Positions 1 to 10,589 of a DNA stretch of 64,000 nt are shown one piece after another. The number at the start of each line of letters is the position of its first letter. Position 1 is the stretch's first letter. A program made the position numbers and the translations under genes. Origin of the DNA: Epiperipatus broadwayi. Lineage: Eukaryota; Onychophora; Udeonychophora; Euonychophora; Peripatidae. The notes below the pieces were generated by a model. The model was given only the letters and a program-made list of their open reading frames with translations, did not search any database and was not told the DNA's origin. The stretch covers positions 4,153,576 to 4,217,575 of the forward strand of contig JAQFVV010000036.1 in the NCBI GenBank assembly GCA_028023455.1, written 5' to 3'.

Positions 1-501
1 CTTTGTTATAAACATTTTTTTTTATTAAAGTACTTATATAACTTTACCGCTATTGAATAACATTATTCAAGTCAGTAATATTTTTTATTCGGTATTCTAG
101 CTTTATACATGCTACACAAAACTGTAGATTAATTGAATTTATTGCATCATAATTTATTGGGAAATTGCATGTATAGAAACAGTAATTAAAAAAAATCATA
201 CATTTTGGCTACATTGTTTATATTATTGAGTCAAGAGGTCACAAATGTACCAACTAACTAATTTCTGCAAGATATTTATTAAATGTTACTAAAAATCATT
301 TAATCCACAAATATCAGAAAAAATTAGTATTCTCATAGTAATGTTATTCAATAATTTGCTTTCGATTTGATACCATTATATAATATGTTGTTTGTAAGGC
401 TCTTTACTGAAAGTTGTATAAGCAATATGATAAAATGATAAAAAAAAAATCAAGTCAGATGTCACATGACCTAATTTTAATAAAGCTCGTATTTACAAAT
501 G
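1..501. other. AT-rich non-coding stretch
   Basis: No open frame, RNA gene or recognisable repeat is seen. The stretch is A/T runs with scattered poly-A and poly-T. Confidence 0.6.
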
Positions 502-552
502 TTATATATAGAGTTCGCAAAACAAACTCTTAACAAGCTTTGAGAATACCCT

Positions 553-596
553 CAATCCCAGACCGGTTTCTGCATCTAGCATCGTCAGTGAGGTGC
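553..596 (-). ncRNA. hammerhead ribozyme motif, type I, core intact
   Basis: Read on the minus strand: stem I strand CCTCA, core CTGACGA, stem II TGC-TAGAT-GCA, core GAAA, stem III CCGG, then the cleavage triplet GTC and the stem I return strand TGGGA. The C-TGA-N-GA and GAAA core nucleotides match the hammerhead consensus. Stem III is a loopless palindrome (ACCGGT). That is common in Penelope and retrozyme hammerheads, which cleave best as tandem dimers (family knowledge). Stem I pairs for only four base pairs, one of them a G-T wobble. Activity is untested. Confidence 0.7.
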
Positions 597-630
597 CAGG
601 TCCTAGTATTTTTAATCTAATGAATTCCTG

Positions 631-677
631 GCACCTCACTGATGATGCTAGATGCAGAAACCGGTCTGGGGTTGAGG
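631..677 (+). ncRNA. hammerhead ribozyme motif, type I, core intact
   Basis: Mirror partner of the minus-strand motif in the same hairpin. Core CTGATGA lies at 639-645, stem II TGC-TAGAT-GCA at 646-656, GAAA at 657-660, stem III with the GTC triplet at 661-666, and the stem I return strand TGGGG after it. CCTCA pairs with TGGGG over five positions, one of them a wobble. All core residues agree with the hammerhead consensus. The predicted cleavage site follows C666. Confidence 0.72.
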
Positions 678-724
678 GTATTCTCAAACTTGTTAAGAAT
701 TTGTTTTGTGAACTCTATATATAA

Positions 725-2129
725 GCAATATGATGCGATCACAAAATAACGACAATTTACAATAAAATGGCAATTTGCCGTTTCTCAACTTTTTTTTTAA
801 TGAATTTGTTTTTATCATTACTTCCATATTATAATAAGATCATAAAATAAAATGTTTTTTATCAATTGATTTAAAGCAAAATTGAATTATTATTTATTAT
901 TTTCAATTTTGCACTATCTTATTTATCTTTGTCTTCAGTATATTAAGGGGATATTTACACACACTTTACAATTAAACTAAAATTATGAAGATTTTCAATT
1001 TAGTTTTCCATTCCTTACTGCCAATTTATTTAGGAGAATCAGCAAAACCAGTTTACAGTGACATGCTTCCACTTGTATAACTATTAGTCTAACAAATTAT
1101 CTTTAGTTTAAATATATCATATACGGTTTAAAAAAATTGTGTCATTCTGCAGTATAATATGCAAACATGAAGCGGCAATATATTAATTATATCTAAAAAA
1201 AATATATCTGATTTCAACATTATAATAAACATGCAGAAATGAGATTACAAATTGTTAAAAGTAAATGAGTATTCCTATTTTTTTAGAAAGAATAAGATAA
1301 TGTTATTAAAAAATATTTAAATCTTAATTTCAATAATGTTAATATCTCCCAACAGGGTTGTTAAAAATAGGAGTGTGTGGTCTAAAAAAAACATGAATAA
1401 TATTGTTCTTAATACAATCGCATCTTGGGTTTTTTTATATGTTTAGATTTATATTTTATACATTTTTATGTTTTCTTTAAATAATAAATATGATAAAATC
1501 ACGTGCTTATTTATCAATCTGATCTATTTAATAAACATCTTCCACTGTTTTAGAATGATACATAATTATTTTTTGTGTTAAATCGACTTAATAATAGAAA
1601 GCTCTTCATGTGTTTTCAAATATAAGATGATCTTTAGTTTAAAAGTATTCATAAAAGCTTATATAGAATTTGGTTCAGAGGAAGAGTTTTCAATTTTACC
1701 TACATAATAATAGAAAAGATTTCCAGTATTTCAAAAGTATTTATATTTGATTCTATGGTATATTGTCACGTGTCCCCGAATCACATATAAATATCATTTA
1801 CTTTACACTGAAAATAGTAACTTATTTAAAAACAAGCTATGTGTTTTTAAATATGTATATCTAAAAACAATATACTAGTTTAAATATAAAAAAAATATCT
1901 AAGTAAAATCTTGTAGTGTATTTATTTTTAAATTTTAATTTTTATGATTAATGATAAGTAAACAAAAGGAGTAAATCACTCTTCTCCAATCTATGACTTA
2001 AAAGCATTTTAAATGTTGAACAAAAAATAGAGATTATAATAAATCCACCTATACTCGGTAAATGGTTAATGATAAATAACATATTTTATATATTTATTTT
2101 TTATTGCTTTCATGTTATAATATTTATTA
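725..2129. other. AT-rich non-coding stretch
   Basis: Nothing recognisable was found. There are long A/T homopolymers and no coding bias on either strand. Confidence 0.55.
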
Positions 2130-2341
2130 ACTATCTTAAAGACAGGTTTTAACCTGTATCAAATGCACCTTGAAATTTATAATAGTCAAGCAATATCTTT
2201 ATTTTGCCAATAGAGGGACCTCACAACCCACAGCACAAGATAGCGATTTTTATAAAGATAAGAGCTGCTCTTATATTTAATGTAACTTTCCACTTATATA
2301 GGCCAATCTGAAGCATCTTGATTTGTTGTTCTCTCCACTGT
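2130..2341. repeat. truncated inverted copy of the adjacent TIR element
   Basis: The sequence from the cytosine-poor start to CTCTCCACTG is the diverged reverse complement (roughly four fifths identical by eye) of the body of the element at 2419-2731. Shared blocks include the GACCTC/GAGGTC region and the CCACTTATATAGGCCAATCTG block, which answers CAGATTGGCCTGTATAGGTGG. It lacks the terminal inverted repeats, so it is a broken copy in opposite orientation. Confidence 0.7.
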
Positions 2342-2418
2342 TTTAAGTCCACTATTTCTTATACAAATAAACAATCATGAAATCTTGCAATTTATGAGTT
2401 ATATTAGAAATATATAAA

Positions 2419-2731
2419 CTATTTTAGAGTTATAATTATTTATTAAATGCACAGGAAGTGGAGAGAACAACAGCTTCATGCTTCCAATTCAAGATACTTC
2501 AGCAGATTGGCCTGTATAGGTGGAAAGTTAGCTTAAAGAAAAAATCCAATCTTATCTTTATAAAAGTCTCTATCTTATATCATGGTTTGAGAGGTCCCTC
2601 TATCGGCAAAATAAAGATATTACTTGACTATTATCAATTTCAAGGCACATTTGATACAGGTTAGAGTCTTTCTTAAAAGTATTTACATATACTTCCTGTG
2701 CACTTAATAAACAATTATAACTCCACAATAG
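2419..2731. mobile_element. small non-autonomous DNA element with about 41-bp TIRs
   Basis: The ends 2419-2459 and 2691-2731 are reverse complements with a few mismatches; both contain AGTTATAATT and GCACAGGAAGT. The 230-bp body encodes no transposase. This is the plan of a miniature inverted-repeat transposable element. The target-site duplication is not clear in this AT-rich context, so the superfamily is not assigned. A 68-codon open frame in the body has no recognisable domain. Confidence 0.65.
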
Positions 2732-4638
2732 TTATTAACATAAAATAATTTATTTAAAATATTTAATTTATTTTAATTTTTCAAATACATATAATTTTAT
2801 GCAAAGGTATCGATAAGTTGTTTTTTTTTTTTTTGGCAAAAAAAAATTGACTTAATTTTTTAATTACTATTTTATAAATAATATTGAAGTACAAAAAAAA
2901 ATCAAATTGCTTCTCTTTTTTCTAATCTCACACACTTCTGGTCAAAGCAATTCTCTGATAGGAGTAAAGATGACTTTTCTATTAACTAGATTTAAAGAGA
3001 GAAAAAAGAATAAATGCCAACAGTTCATTTAAATGCAATGGTAGGATGAGGAATTTCAGAGCTAAAAATCTCTAAATCAAAGCTCAATTTATAACAACTT
3101 TTGAACAAAGGTCACATGATCTTTTGAAAGATTAACACTTTTGTTTTATTTTTACTCTATGCAGTCTAGTTACTCTATTTATTCCACTCTATGTCAGAAT
3201 TAGTAGCAGTAATATATAACAACAATAATAATACACAACCTCCAGTAGTATGTCCATCCCATTTCAGCTTCTGCTTAACTGCAGCTGTCACATGATAATC
3301 TTTTTTTAAAAAAAAATTGCAGTTATTTTTTTTAAGTTAACATTCTCTCATCATTAAGGTTTCTGTGCAGCTGCATATGATATCAAGCAATCAGCCAATT
3401 ACTGGAAGTGATGAACAAATTTTTATATAAGACAATATGCTCTTTCCATTATTCTCTGGTGAAAAAAGACTTTTTAAAAAAATTTTGTCTTCAGAGCATT
3501 ATGTTGATTCCCTTGATTTGGCTCACTTTTAGTGTAGGTAAACTAAGGCCCAAGAATTATAAATTATACTTTTATTTATTGCACATTCAGTGATTGATCT
3601 TCCAATAAGCCACTGAGAAATAATCCATTTGTTTATTTTTCCTCTTTCTTTACTTTACGAGAAAATGTCTAGACATTCTGATATTAAACTGAGCTTCAAA
3701 AACATATTATACATGACCAAATAAGATAAACATTCATGTAAATAATAAGCATAGGTAAATATGCTTAAATTACAAGCTGCAAAAGTTAACAGAATTTTAC
3801 ATATAAAGAATGAACGGCCACATATTGAAAACTATCTTGAGTTAGCTGTAATGATATTTGTTTTTATTTTCTTAGAAACAAACATAAAAATAGCTTATTG
3901 ATTCTCATATGCAAATCACATAAAGTCATGCAATGCTTAAATAAATTATTACAATTTTGTCAATCTGTTATTGAGACAATAATTAGATAATAATTGATAT
4001 TATACTATTGGCCATCTGGAGTAGTAGGATAAAATCATATTCAGATGATATAGGCAGTGTTCAATGAAAATAATAAACTGTAAACATTTTTGCAACTAAA
4101 AGGGGAGCCTCTTATAAATGAAATCTCTTGATATTTGACTTATAAAAACAAAATCTTACTTTTCCTATTTCCCTCATTATAATATACTCTTCCAACAAGA
4201 GTAGAATGTTAATTATTAATAATTGTAAACAGATGTTATTATTGACATATTTTTAAGAATGTGTAAATATCTGTTCAATTTTAGTTTCAAAAGGCTTTAT
4301 TGATTTATAAGTTTACAAAACAGTACTTACTACCATATACATAGGATAGAGTAAGAAAAAACTATGAGCTTGTAAACAAAAAAATATATGTGATTTAAAT
4401 TATATATTCTGTATTTGTATTCATATCAGAGATGAGAAAAATTACAAATCTATGTGTAACCGAAAAAAATAAAATTTTAAAACCAGCTTAGCATTTTCTG
4501 ACTGCTACATAGGATTTACATCTATCTATATACATCATTGCATTGACGTGGTTTTTTGCTTTTAATTATCTAGTTATTATTTCATAATAATGACCCATGG
4601 CAAAAGTTTGACTGGAGTCTCATTTGTGACCATATGTC
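2732..4638. other. non-coding stretch
   Basis: No gene or clear repeat was seen. A 61-codon frame near 3408 has no recognisable feature and is taken as chance. Confidence 0.5.
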
Positions 4639-4639
4639 T

Positions 4640-4972
4640 AAATAAATGTTAGTTAGCAAAAAGTTTTCCCCCTTCTTGGTATAATGTCCATTTTGATTCT
4701 AAATGTATTAGGTGTTTTCTTGTATTTAACTGTACATAAATGTACACTGGTATACCACAATGAAAATAGTATAAATGTTCTGAATGGAATGTGTGCATAA
4801 ATACATTTTTAAATATATTGAGAAGTGTATGTATGATGTAATTTTTATATTTACATATTTTGAGGATTTTCCACCTGATATTATTAAACATGGGACATGT
4901 GAATAGAAAATGTGATTGTGTTTTTGACTTTCTCAAACATAGTTTGCATATGTTTTCAATGTCAGATCAATT
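4640..4972 (-). pseudogene. LINE reverse-transcriptase C-terminal remnant
   Basis: Read leftwards from about 4970, the minus strand encodes ENICKLC, then SHFLFTCPMFNNIRWKIL. This is the CxxC...H...CP(x)F(xx)IR motif found after the reverse-transcriptase domain of many animal non-LTR retrotransposons (CR1, Jockey and RTE-like lineages). The frame stays open to 4649 but has no initiator of its own, and the reverse transcriptase proper is missing upstream, where the family C repeat cluster begins at about 4978. It is therefore a 5'-truncated, decayed copy. Assignment to a LINE rests on this motif alone; the clade is not resolved. Confidence 0.6.
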
Positions 4973-5401
4973 ACTATTATGTCAGTGAGGAGCCATGAAT
5001 CTGAGAGCACTGCACCTAGATGGGTATTTTATGCACAAGCCCAATATAGCATCCATTGATTACTCTTGCTTGCACTGAGTGGCAATACTATATGAAGAGT
5101 TTTCCAGTTATAATTATAGTTATAAGCAAGCATAAGAAATGGCAATTATGTGATGTTTAATGACTTAAATTACAATTTATTACATTTACTGCAGGTGCTA
5201 ACATCAAATATGTTTCATTATAATAAATTGTGCTCTCCACTAAACATTACATGATCAAAATTTTTTATGCGTGCACATAACTGTTATTTAAACAGGTGAA
5301 CCTCTCCTTAATGTAGTTCCTCTCAGTGCCATCCAGAGTAATCAATGGATGTCAGAAGGCTTGCGCATAAAATCCCCATCTACTGCTTACTCATCCAATA
5401 T

Positions 5402-5445
5402 ACCCAGAGTAGTTTTTGGCTTATGGCCTTCATCAGTGAGAATCC
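5402..5445 (-). ncRNA. decayed hammerhead motif (family C)
   Basis: On the minus strand the motif reads CTGATGA, stem II GGC-CATAA-GCC flanked by an A/A mismatch, then AAAA in place of GAAA. CTC stands in place of the GTC cleavage triplet. The two core changes should abolish cleavage. It is kept here because it aligns base for base with the intact copy at 6027. Confidence 0.55.
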
Positions 5446-5574
5446 TTGGATCTGAGAGCACTGGACCTAGATCTTAGAATCTAATGCAATCCTACAGCAG
5501 CCATGTTTTATCTCTCCTTAACTACAAAACTATGAGAATAAAATTGAAAACACAATAATATTTTCAATCTAAGT

Positions 5575-5617
5575 TCCTCACTGACAAAGGCCACAAGTCA
5601 GAATCTAGTCTGGGGAT
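5575..5617 (+). ncRNA. decayed hammerhead motif (family C)
   Basis: The core reads CTGACAA and GAAT, so both conserved boxes carry a substitution. The stem I strands TCCTCA and TGGGGA and the GTC triplet are preserved. Probably inactive. Confidence 0.55.
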
Positions 5618-6026
5618 AATGGATGAGTAGGCACTAGATGGGGATTTTATACACAAGCCTTCTAGCATCTATTGATTACCCTGGATAGCACTGAGTGGCA
5701 CTACTGTATGAAGAGTTTTGCCTGTTTTAATAACAGTTATGTGCAAGCATAAGAAATGGTGATCATGTGATGTTTAATGGTTTAACACCAATCCTGTCTA
5801 ATAGGATAGTGGTGGTTATGGTTGTTAAAGAGTCAAAGACACCAAAATGTATTTGTTCTGAACTGAATTCAGACCCATATGACTATATAAGCTATTGAGC
5901 TTATATTGAAAATATTGTGTTTCAATTTTAGTCTCATAGTTTTGTAGTTAAGTAGAGATAAAATGTGGCTGCTGGAGAGTTGCATTAGATCCTAAGATCT
6001 AGGTGTAGTGCACTCAGATCCAAGAC

Positions 6027-6068
6027 TCCTCACTGACGAAGGCCACAAGCCAGAAACTAGTCTGGGGA
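6027..6068 (+). ncRNA. hammerhead ribozyme motif (family C), core intact
   Basis: Stem I strand TCCTCA (6027-6032) pairs with TGGGGA (6063-6068) over six positions with one wobble. The core CTGACGA is at 6033-6039, stem II GGC-CACAA-GCC sits within 6040-6052, GAAA is at 6053-6056, and stem III ACTAGT ends in the triplet GTC at 6060-6062. The first stem II position is an A/A mismatch, so stem II is weak. All catalytic-core residues are present. This is the best preserved member of family C. Confidence 0.72.
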
Positions 6069-6367
6069 TATTGGATGAGTAGACACTAGATGGGGATTTT
6101 ATGTACAAGCCTTCTGGCATCCATTGATTACTCTGGCTGGCACAGAGTGGCACTACTGTATGGAGAGTTTTTCCTGTTTTAAATTGTGTGCTCTCTAATT
6201 TTTTTTTAAAAAAATGTTAGTGATTATTATTACTATTAAAAATTTAATGCCATAATTTTTACCAGAATTTCATTAAAATGATTGAATAAATACATATATT
6301 CTATGTTATACTAAAATATCACATGATCACCTTTTTCTAAGATCTAGGTGCAGTGATCTCAAGCCCA

Positions 6368-6412
6368 ACGCTAATCACTAATGAAAGCCACAAGCTAGAA
6401 TCTAGTTTGAAG
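6368..6412 (+). ncRNA. strongly decayed hammerhead motif (family C)
   Basis: CTAATGA, GAAT and GTT replace the core boxes and triplet. It is recognisable only by alignment to the copy at 6027 and is predicted to be inactive. Confidence 0.4.
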
Positions 6413-6829
6413 ATGTTCGATGAGTAAGTAATAGATAGGGATTTTATGCAAAAACCTTTCTGCATCCATTGATTATGAAGAATTGCACTTGGTGACCCTA
6501 CTTTATTAAGAGTTTGATGCTAACAGGTTTCTCTGGGCATAGTTGCTGAGAGGTTCCTGACTCTGTATAAGAAAAAGTCACAGTGCACCACATCACATCA
6601 CATGCTCTTATTATATTAAAATAGTTCTCCATGCTGTTGTTCTTTACTAGAATCATTTTTTCAAACGTCTTAATTTTACTGAGATGTGGCTATTATTTTG
6701 ATAAACTAGATTCACTATTGGTCATTTTTATTAATCATTCAATAGAATAGAGATTATTCAATAATCAATAACATTTCAGTAATATAATTTTCACTACATC
6801 ATTCTCACACAAGATAGTGACTGATATCT

Positions 6830-6925
6830 GCCAACTTTTAACACCTAGTGGAGAAATGTTATCATAAATGTATGAGAATAGTATAGTAAAAATTACTCTA
6901 CAGAAAATATTATTTATTATTGGAT
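6830..6925 (+). repeat. fragment of the family D repeat tail
   Basis: The block with GAGAATAGTATAGTAAAAAT, TACTCTACAG and AAAATTATT-like text matches the end of the family D units near 27,340-27,390. The hammerhead part is absent. Confidence 0.5.
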
Positions 6926-7311
6926 TCATTCTTATTAGATATCACTTTAATGCTTCTACATAATATTGACAATTAAAATGATAAACCAACAATTGTATTG
7001 ACAATTATTTCTTCATTCCTCATCTTGTAAGGAGAAATATTATTTTACTGTGATTATTTTTTTTTGTTAATAAAACTTTTATCTTAAAAATAATATTTAC
7101 CAAAGTTTTATTTCTTTTAAGGCACTAGTGCAAATCATGTCCAATTTTCTTCTCTTTGTAAATGTTTCAGTGTATTTATTATGCTGTATAATCTTTTCAA
7201 TTAAATATCTGAATTGTTTCATGTGGTTTATGGAATTGCAATTGTTTAAATCAGAGTGATTAAATTACAACTATTTGTGTTTGTTTGGTAGTTTTTTTAT
7301 TCATTAAATGA
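6926..7311. other. non-coding stretch
   Basis: AT-rich sequence with no recognisable feature. Confidence 0.5.
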
Positions 7312-7442
7312 CAAAAACAACAGCGTCTTCGTCAAGCGTTGATGGTCGAGAGGTCCGCACAGCCGCCTTACATGTTGTTGTCCCGGATTAGCGGGTACGC
7401 TTCCCGGTCGATGTTATGACACATGAAAAAAAAAACAACAGC
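7312..7442 (+). mobile_element. tRNA-derived SINE with target-site duplication
   Basis: A tRNA-like head (GGTCGAGAGGT as a box-A-like segment; a GC-rich T-arm-like segment ending TTCCCGGTCGATG) is followed by GTTATGACACATG and an A-tail. The copy is flanked by the direct repeat AAAAACAACAGC at 7312-7323 and 7431-7442, the expected LINE-style target-site duplication. The head resembles long-variable-arm tRNAs (Ser or Leu type). It is about 100 bp with almost no body. Homologous copies lie at 30,275 (+) and 23,513 (-). Confidence 0.82.
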
Positions 7443-10080
7443 ACTTGTATATACTATAAAATAAAATGTATATTGATATATTAATTTCAATTATTTCACT
7501 AGATGTTACTATTGTTTAGAGAAAATAAATTAGTATGGGGGTGTTTTCAAGAAATAATGATCACTCTTGTGGGATTTTAGCTTTGATTGATTTTCAAATT
7601 GAAAATCATAAGTTCACACATAATTAAACTATATAGTTTTGTAGTAAAATTTAATTAATTTTTGGGTAAGTTTATTATATTTGGATTGACATTTTTGTTT
7701 GAATACGCACACACACACATATATATATATATGTAATACAAATATATAAAAAAAGTGTAATAATGTAAAAAAGTCATTTTTGATTTTACAACGTCCACTC
7801 TGCAAATGTCATAGCAGCTATAGTCATTATTTGACTTATTTTGTAATTGCAAGTCAAGTTTTAATATTTTAAAAATAATTTCATTGTTATATTCTTTGTA
7901 AAATGTTTTTCTTACTGATAAGAAAATAATGAAAATAAATATTTTTTCATTAAAAATACATTTTCCTAGGTTTTCACTCACACTAAAAAAATAAATATGT
8001 AATAAGAAATAAATATTTATTTAACAAAATAAAAATTATAAACATTTATCCATTCTATTAGTGGAATGCAATGAAAATTAAAGTTTAACTACTCTAAGTT
8101 TATATAAACTTGAAAATTAAAATCGTTATACATTATTGTACAAATCTAATAATTTGTTACAATTAATATCCATATTTTTAGAATGTGGAAACCTTTTTGT
8201 AAATAAATATATTATGCATATATAAATTATTCTACTTCTCCATTTTTATATCCATCTTATAAACGCAAAAATGTTTTTCATATGAATTATGATACAATTT
8301 AGCTTTCAAAACATAAAATAATAAATAACTTACAGAAAGATGATTCTATCGATTTAATAATTATTGTTAATTGACTACATCTAAAAGTGCACATAGTTAA
8401 AAGAACTATATTAAAGTAATTAAAATCTTGCTTCTCCATGTTATGTGTTTATTAGATTGCATTCAATGGAAATTAATTTTGGTAAAGAAATTGGAAAAAA
8501 GGACTTTTACAAATTACTTATAATTTAATGGTTGAAAGTCAATGTATACAAATATTTATTTATTTATTACGACTATTTATTGTATACATTTATATGGATG
8601 TTATATATAATAATGGTGACAATGATAAAAGCATTTATAAGGAAAAGAAGAGAAATATTAAGTTATTATTGGCTCCTCTTTTATTTAATACACATATATG
8701 GAATTAATTAAATTATTGACCATCCATAAATGGAGCAATGATTTAAAAAGGCTATTCTCAAAACATAGTTTAAAATAAATCAAAAACTAATCATATCAAA
8801 ATATTTAACAGAGTTTTATAATCACATTATAAATTTAATTCTCACATATTATATACACTATTTTAATTTAAATAAATATATTTTACCAAGGATTAATACA
8901 TACTTAATGATTATTAATTTGCTGAAAATTTTATTAAAATTTTTAAAAAATGTAAGTAAGAATAAAATAGTTTTTATTGTTTTGTTATTCACTGTATTTT
9001 TTCTCTTTTTTAATGTAATTTAAAATGGAATTAAACTTTTATTATAATAAATAATAAGAAAAGTGATAATAATATGCAAACAATGAATATAAAGAAATAT
9101 ATACTTTGAGAGACATCTAAAGTAACAAATTATATATATATAATTTTAAAATTGGTATCCAATTATCATTTATGCATTTTACTTTTTTAAGGTTTACATT
9201 TTTTAGATATTCTTTTATTTAGTTTACTTCACATTTAAGTCATTTCAATATTGCATAGTTTTTTTAACCATTTTATTTCAATACTTTGCATGGGATCTAT
9301 ACAAGATTTTCATTATTAATTCATTAATAATGCATAACGTCAAAGACAAAAATCCATTATGATCTAAATAATGATAAAAAATTAAATATTCATAAAGTCA
9401 TTATTTTTTATATTTATAATGCATGTAATAGCTTAATATTTTTTTATTCGAACTAAAGGTTCTAGAAGTCCGAAGCTATTGGTCATGTAATCAAAAGTCA
9501 AAAAAAATTAAAAAGCTAGATTACTCTGTAAAAGAGAGTGTACTTTACTGTTTCTGCTCAACATAAAACAATAGAATAAGTTTATAACTCATTTAATCAT
9601 TTATTTATTATTTTTAGTAAATATATTACATATTTGTTTTTAATAAATATTTGATGTTTATTTCATTGGATATGTTTATTATAGCAGAAAAATTCATCAG
9701 CTGAAATCATACTAGTATAAAATAAAAATCATTATTATAAAATGAGAAATAATTATTGTCAGTTAATTTCTAATTTTTTTTTTTGTAAATATAAGATGCT
9801 TTTTGATGTTTCCAAAATTGTTTGTTTAATTCTTTAATTTGTGTTGTAACAAAATATATATGTAGTATTAAGATTATATTTTTTGATGTTTTGATTGACT
9901 ATTAGTGTAAATAAAAGGAGATAAGCTACAGCATAGATCCTCATAAATAGTGATTAAGAAGAAGTAGCAATATAGGGAAAACCATTTGCAGATTGTAAAA
10001 GGTTTGGAGGATAACAGAATGGTAATTAGGCAAGAGATGATTGAGGAAAAGGGGGAAGGTGGATTTCCCATCATGTATCA
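7443..10080. other. AT-rich non-coding stretch
   Basis: A short CA/TA microsatellite occurs at about 7708-7732. No gene or repeat could be identified. A 108-codon minus-strand frame at 7655-7981 runs through the microsatellite and has no domain. Confidence 0.5.
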
Positions 10081-10089
10081 GAAAGTCAA

Positions 10090-10519
10090 AAAGTCTATAA
10101 GGATTTAAATCAATGCATCAAATAGAATATGCGGAAATAGAAAGTGGCAAAAGTGGGAAGAGTGAACGTGAAGACATCAACCAGATGGATTATGATAATG
10201 AAAGCAACAGTACTAAGTGTGATCAGAGTGTGGGACAGATGTCAACCAACTATGAATAATGATTGTAAAGATCACATTCAAGGATTTCAAAAAATTAGTA
10301 CATGGCATAGATCTAGTACCAAAAGTGAACAATATGTCCAGTTACAAATTCTGCAAGTTTTTCCCCTTGTATCAGGGAACATACAGGATACAACATCAGT
10401 GTGGAGGAAATACCTTCTTACTGGATAGTGGAGGAGTAAAAAATGGAACATACAATACCTTCCACCTTAAACCTTACATACTCCCAGATCCCAGGGAAGA
10501 ACAAAGGATCAACTCATGA
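10090..10519 (+). pseudogene. Ty3-type integrase C-terminal tail, remnant
   Basis: In frame from 10,259 the translation contains KFFPLYQGTYRI, GGNTFLLDS and GTYNTFHLKPYILPDPREE. This matches the module that ends many Ty3/gypsy integrases: (Y/W)xGPYxI, a hydrophobic strand, then LKPY. The same arrangement closes the ORF of the large LTR element at 41,146, including the shared GVKxGTYN and LKP, so both probably come from one retrotransposon lineage. Upstream frames overlap and are interrupted, and no integrase core or zinc finger could be found. It is a fragment, not a gene. Confidence 0.6.
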
Positions 10520-10589
10520 GGACAAGGGACTGATAGGATGAAACTCCAGGATTAGAAACTAGAAAAGACTTTGGATAAATACAAGAGAA

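Larger units (their letters stand above)
502..724. repeat. 223-bp hairpin (foldback) element with two opposed hammerhead motifs
   Basis: Two arms, 502-600 and 627-724, are reverse complements with only a few mismatches and are separated by a 26-bp spacer. The outer ends share TTATATATAGAGTTC. Each arm holds a hammerhead ribozyme motif whose 5' end faces the centre, so a transcript of either strand would contain one sense ribozyme. The form fits a MITE-like foldback or an inverted dimer of a pseudo-LTR fragment. No protein is encoded; a short open frame on the minus strand here only reflects the hairpin. Confidence 0.85.
4976..6530. repeat. family C repeat cluster with hammerhead motifs, rearranged
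   Basis: At least five partial copies of one unit lie here: 4976-5165 (+), 5274-5570 (-), 5571-5790 (+), 5860-6190 (+) and 6334-6525 (+). The unit runs from a GATCTAGGTGCAGTG lead through a hammerhead-like core, GATGGGGATTTTATG, CATCCATTGATTACTCTGG and GAGTGGCACTACTGTATG to a TTTTTCCTGTTTTAA end. The minus copy and the 5860-6190 copy form a large inverted pair. The lead also carries GAATTCAGACCCATAT, shared with families A and B elsewhere in the window. The direct-plus-inverted, end-truncated arrangement is typical of Penelope-element pseudo-LTRs (family knowledge). Confidence 0.8.

Noticed and set aside
502-687. 61-codon minus-strand frame in the first hairpin
   Set aside because: It lies entirely in the inverted repeat with the ribozyme motifs and has no domain.
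4649-4936. Complete small host gene on the minus strand
   Set aside because: The CxxC...H...CP.F..IR motif points to the end of a LINE, and there is no start codon or promoter context.
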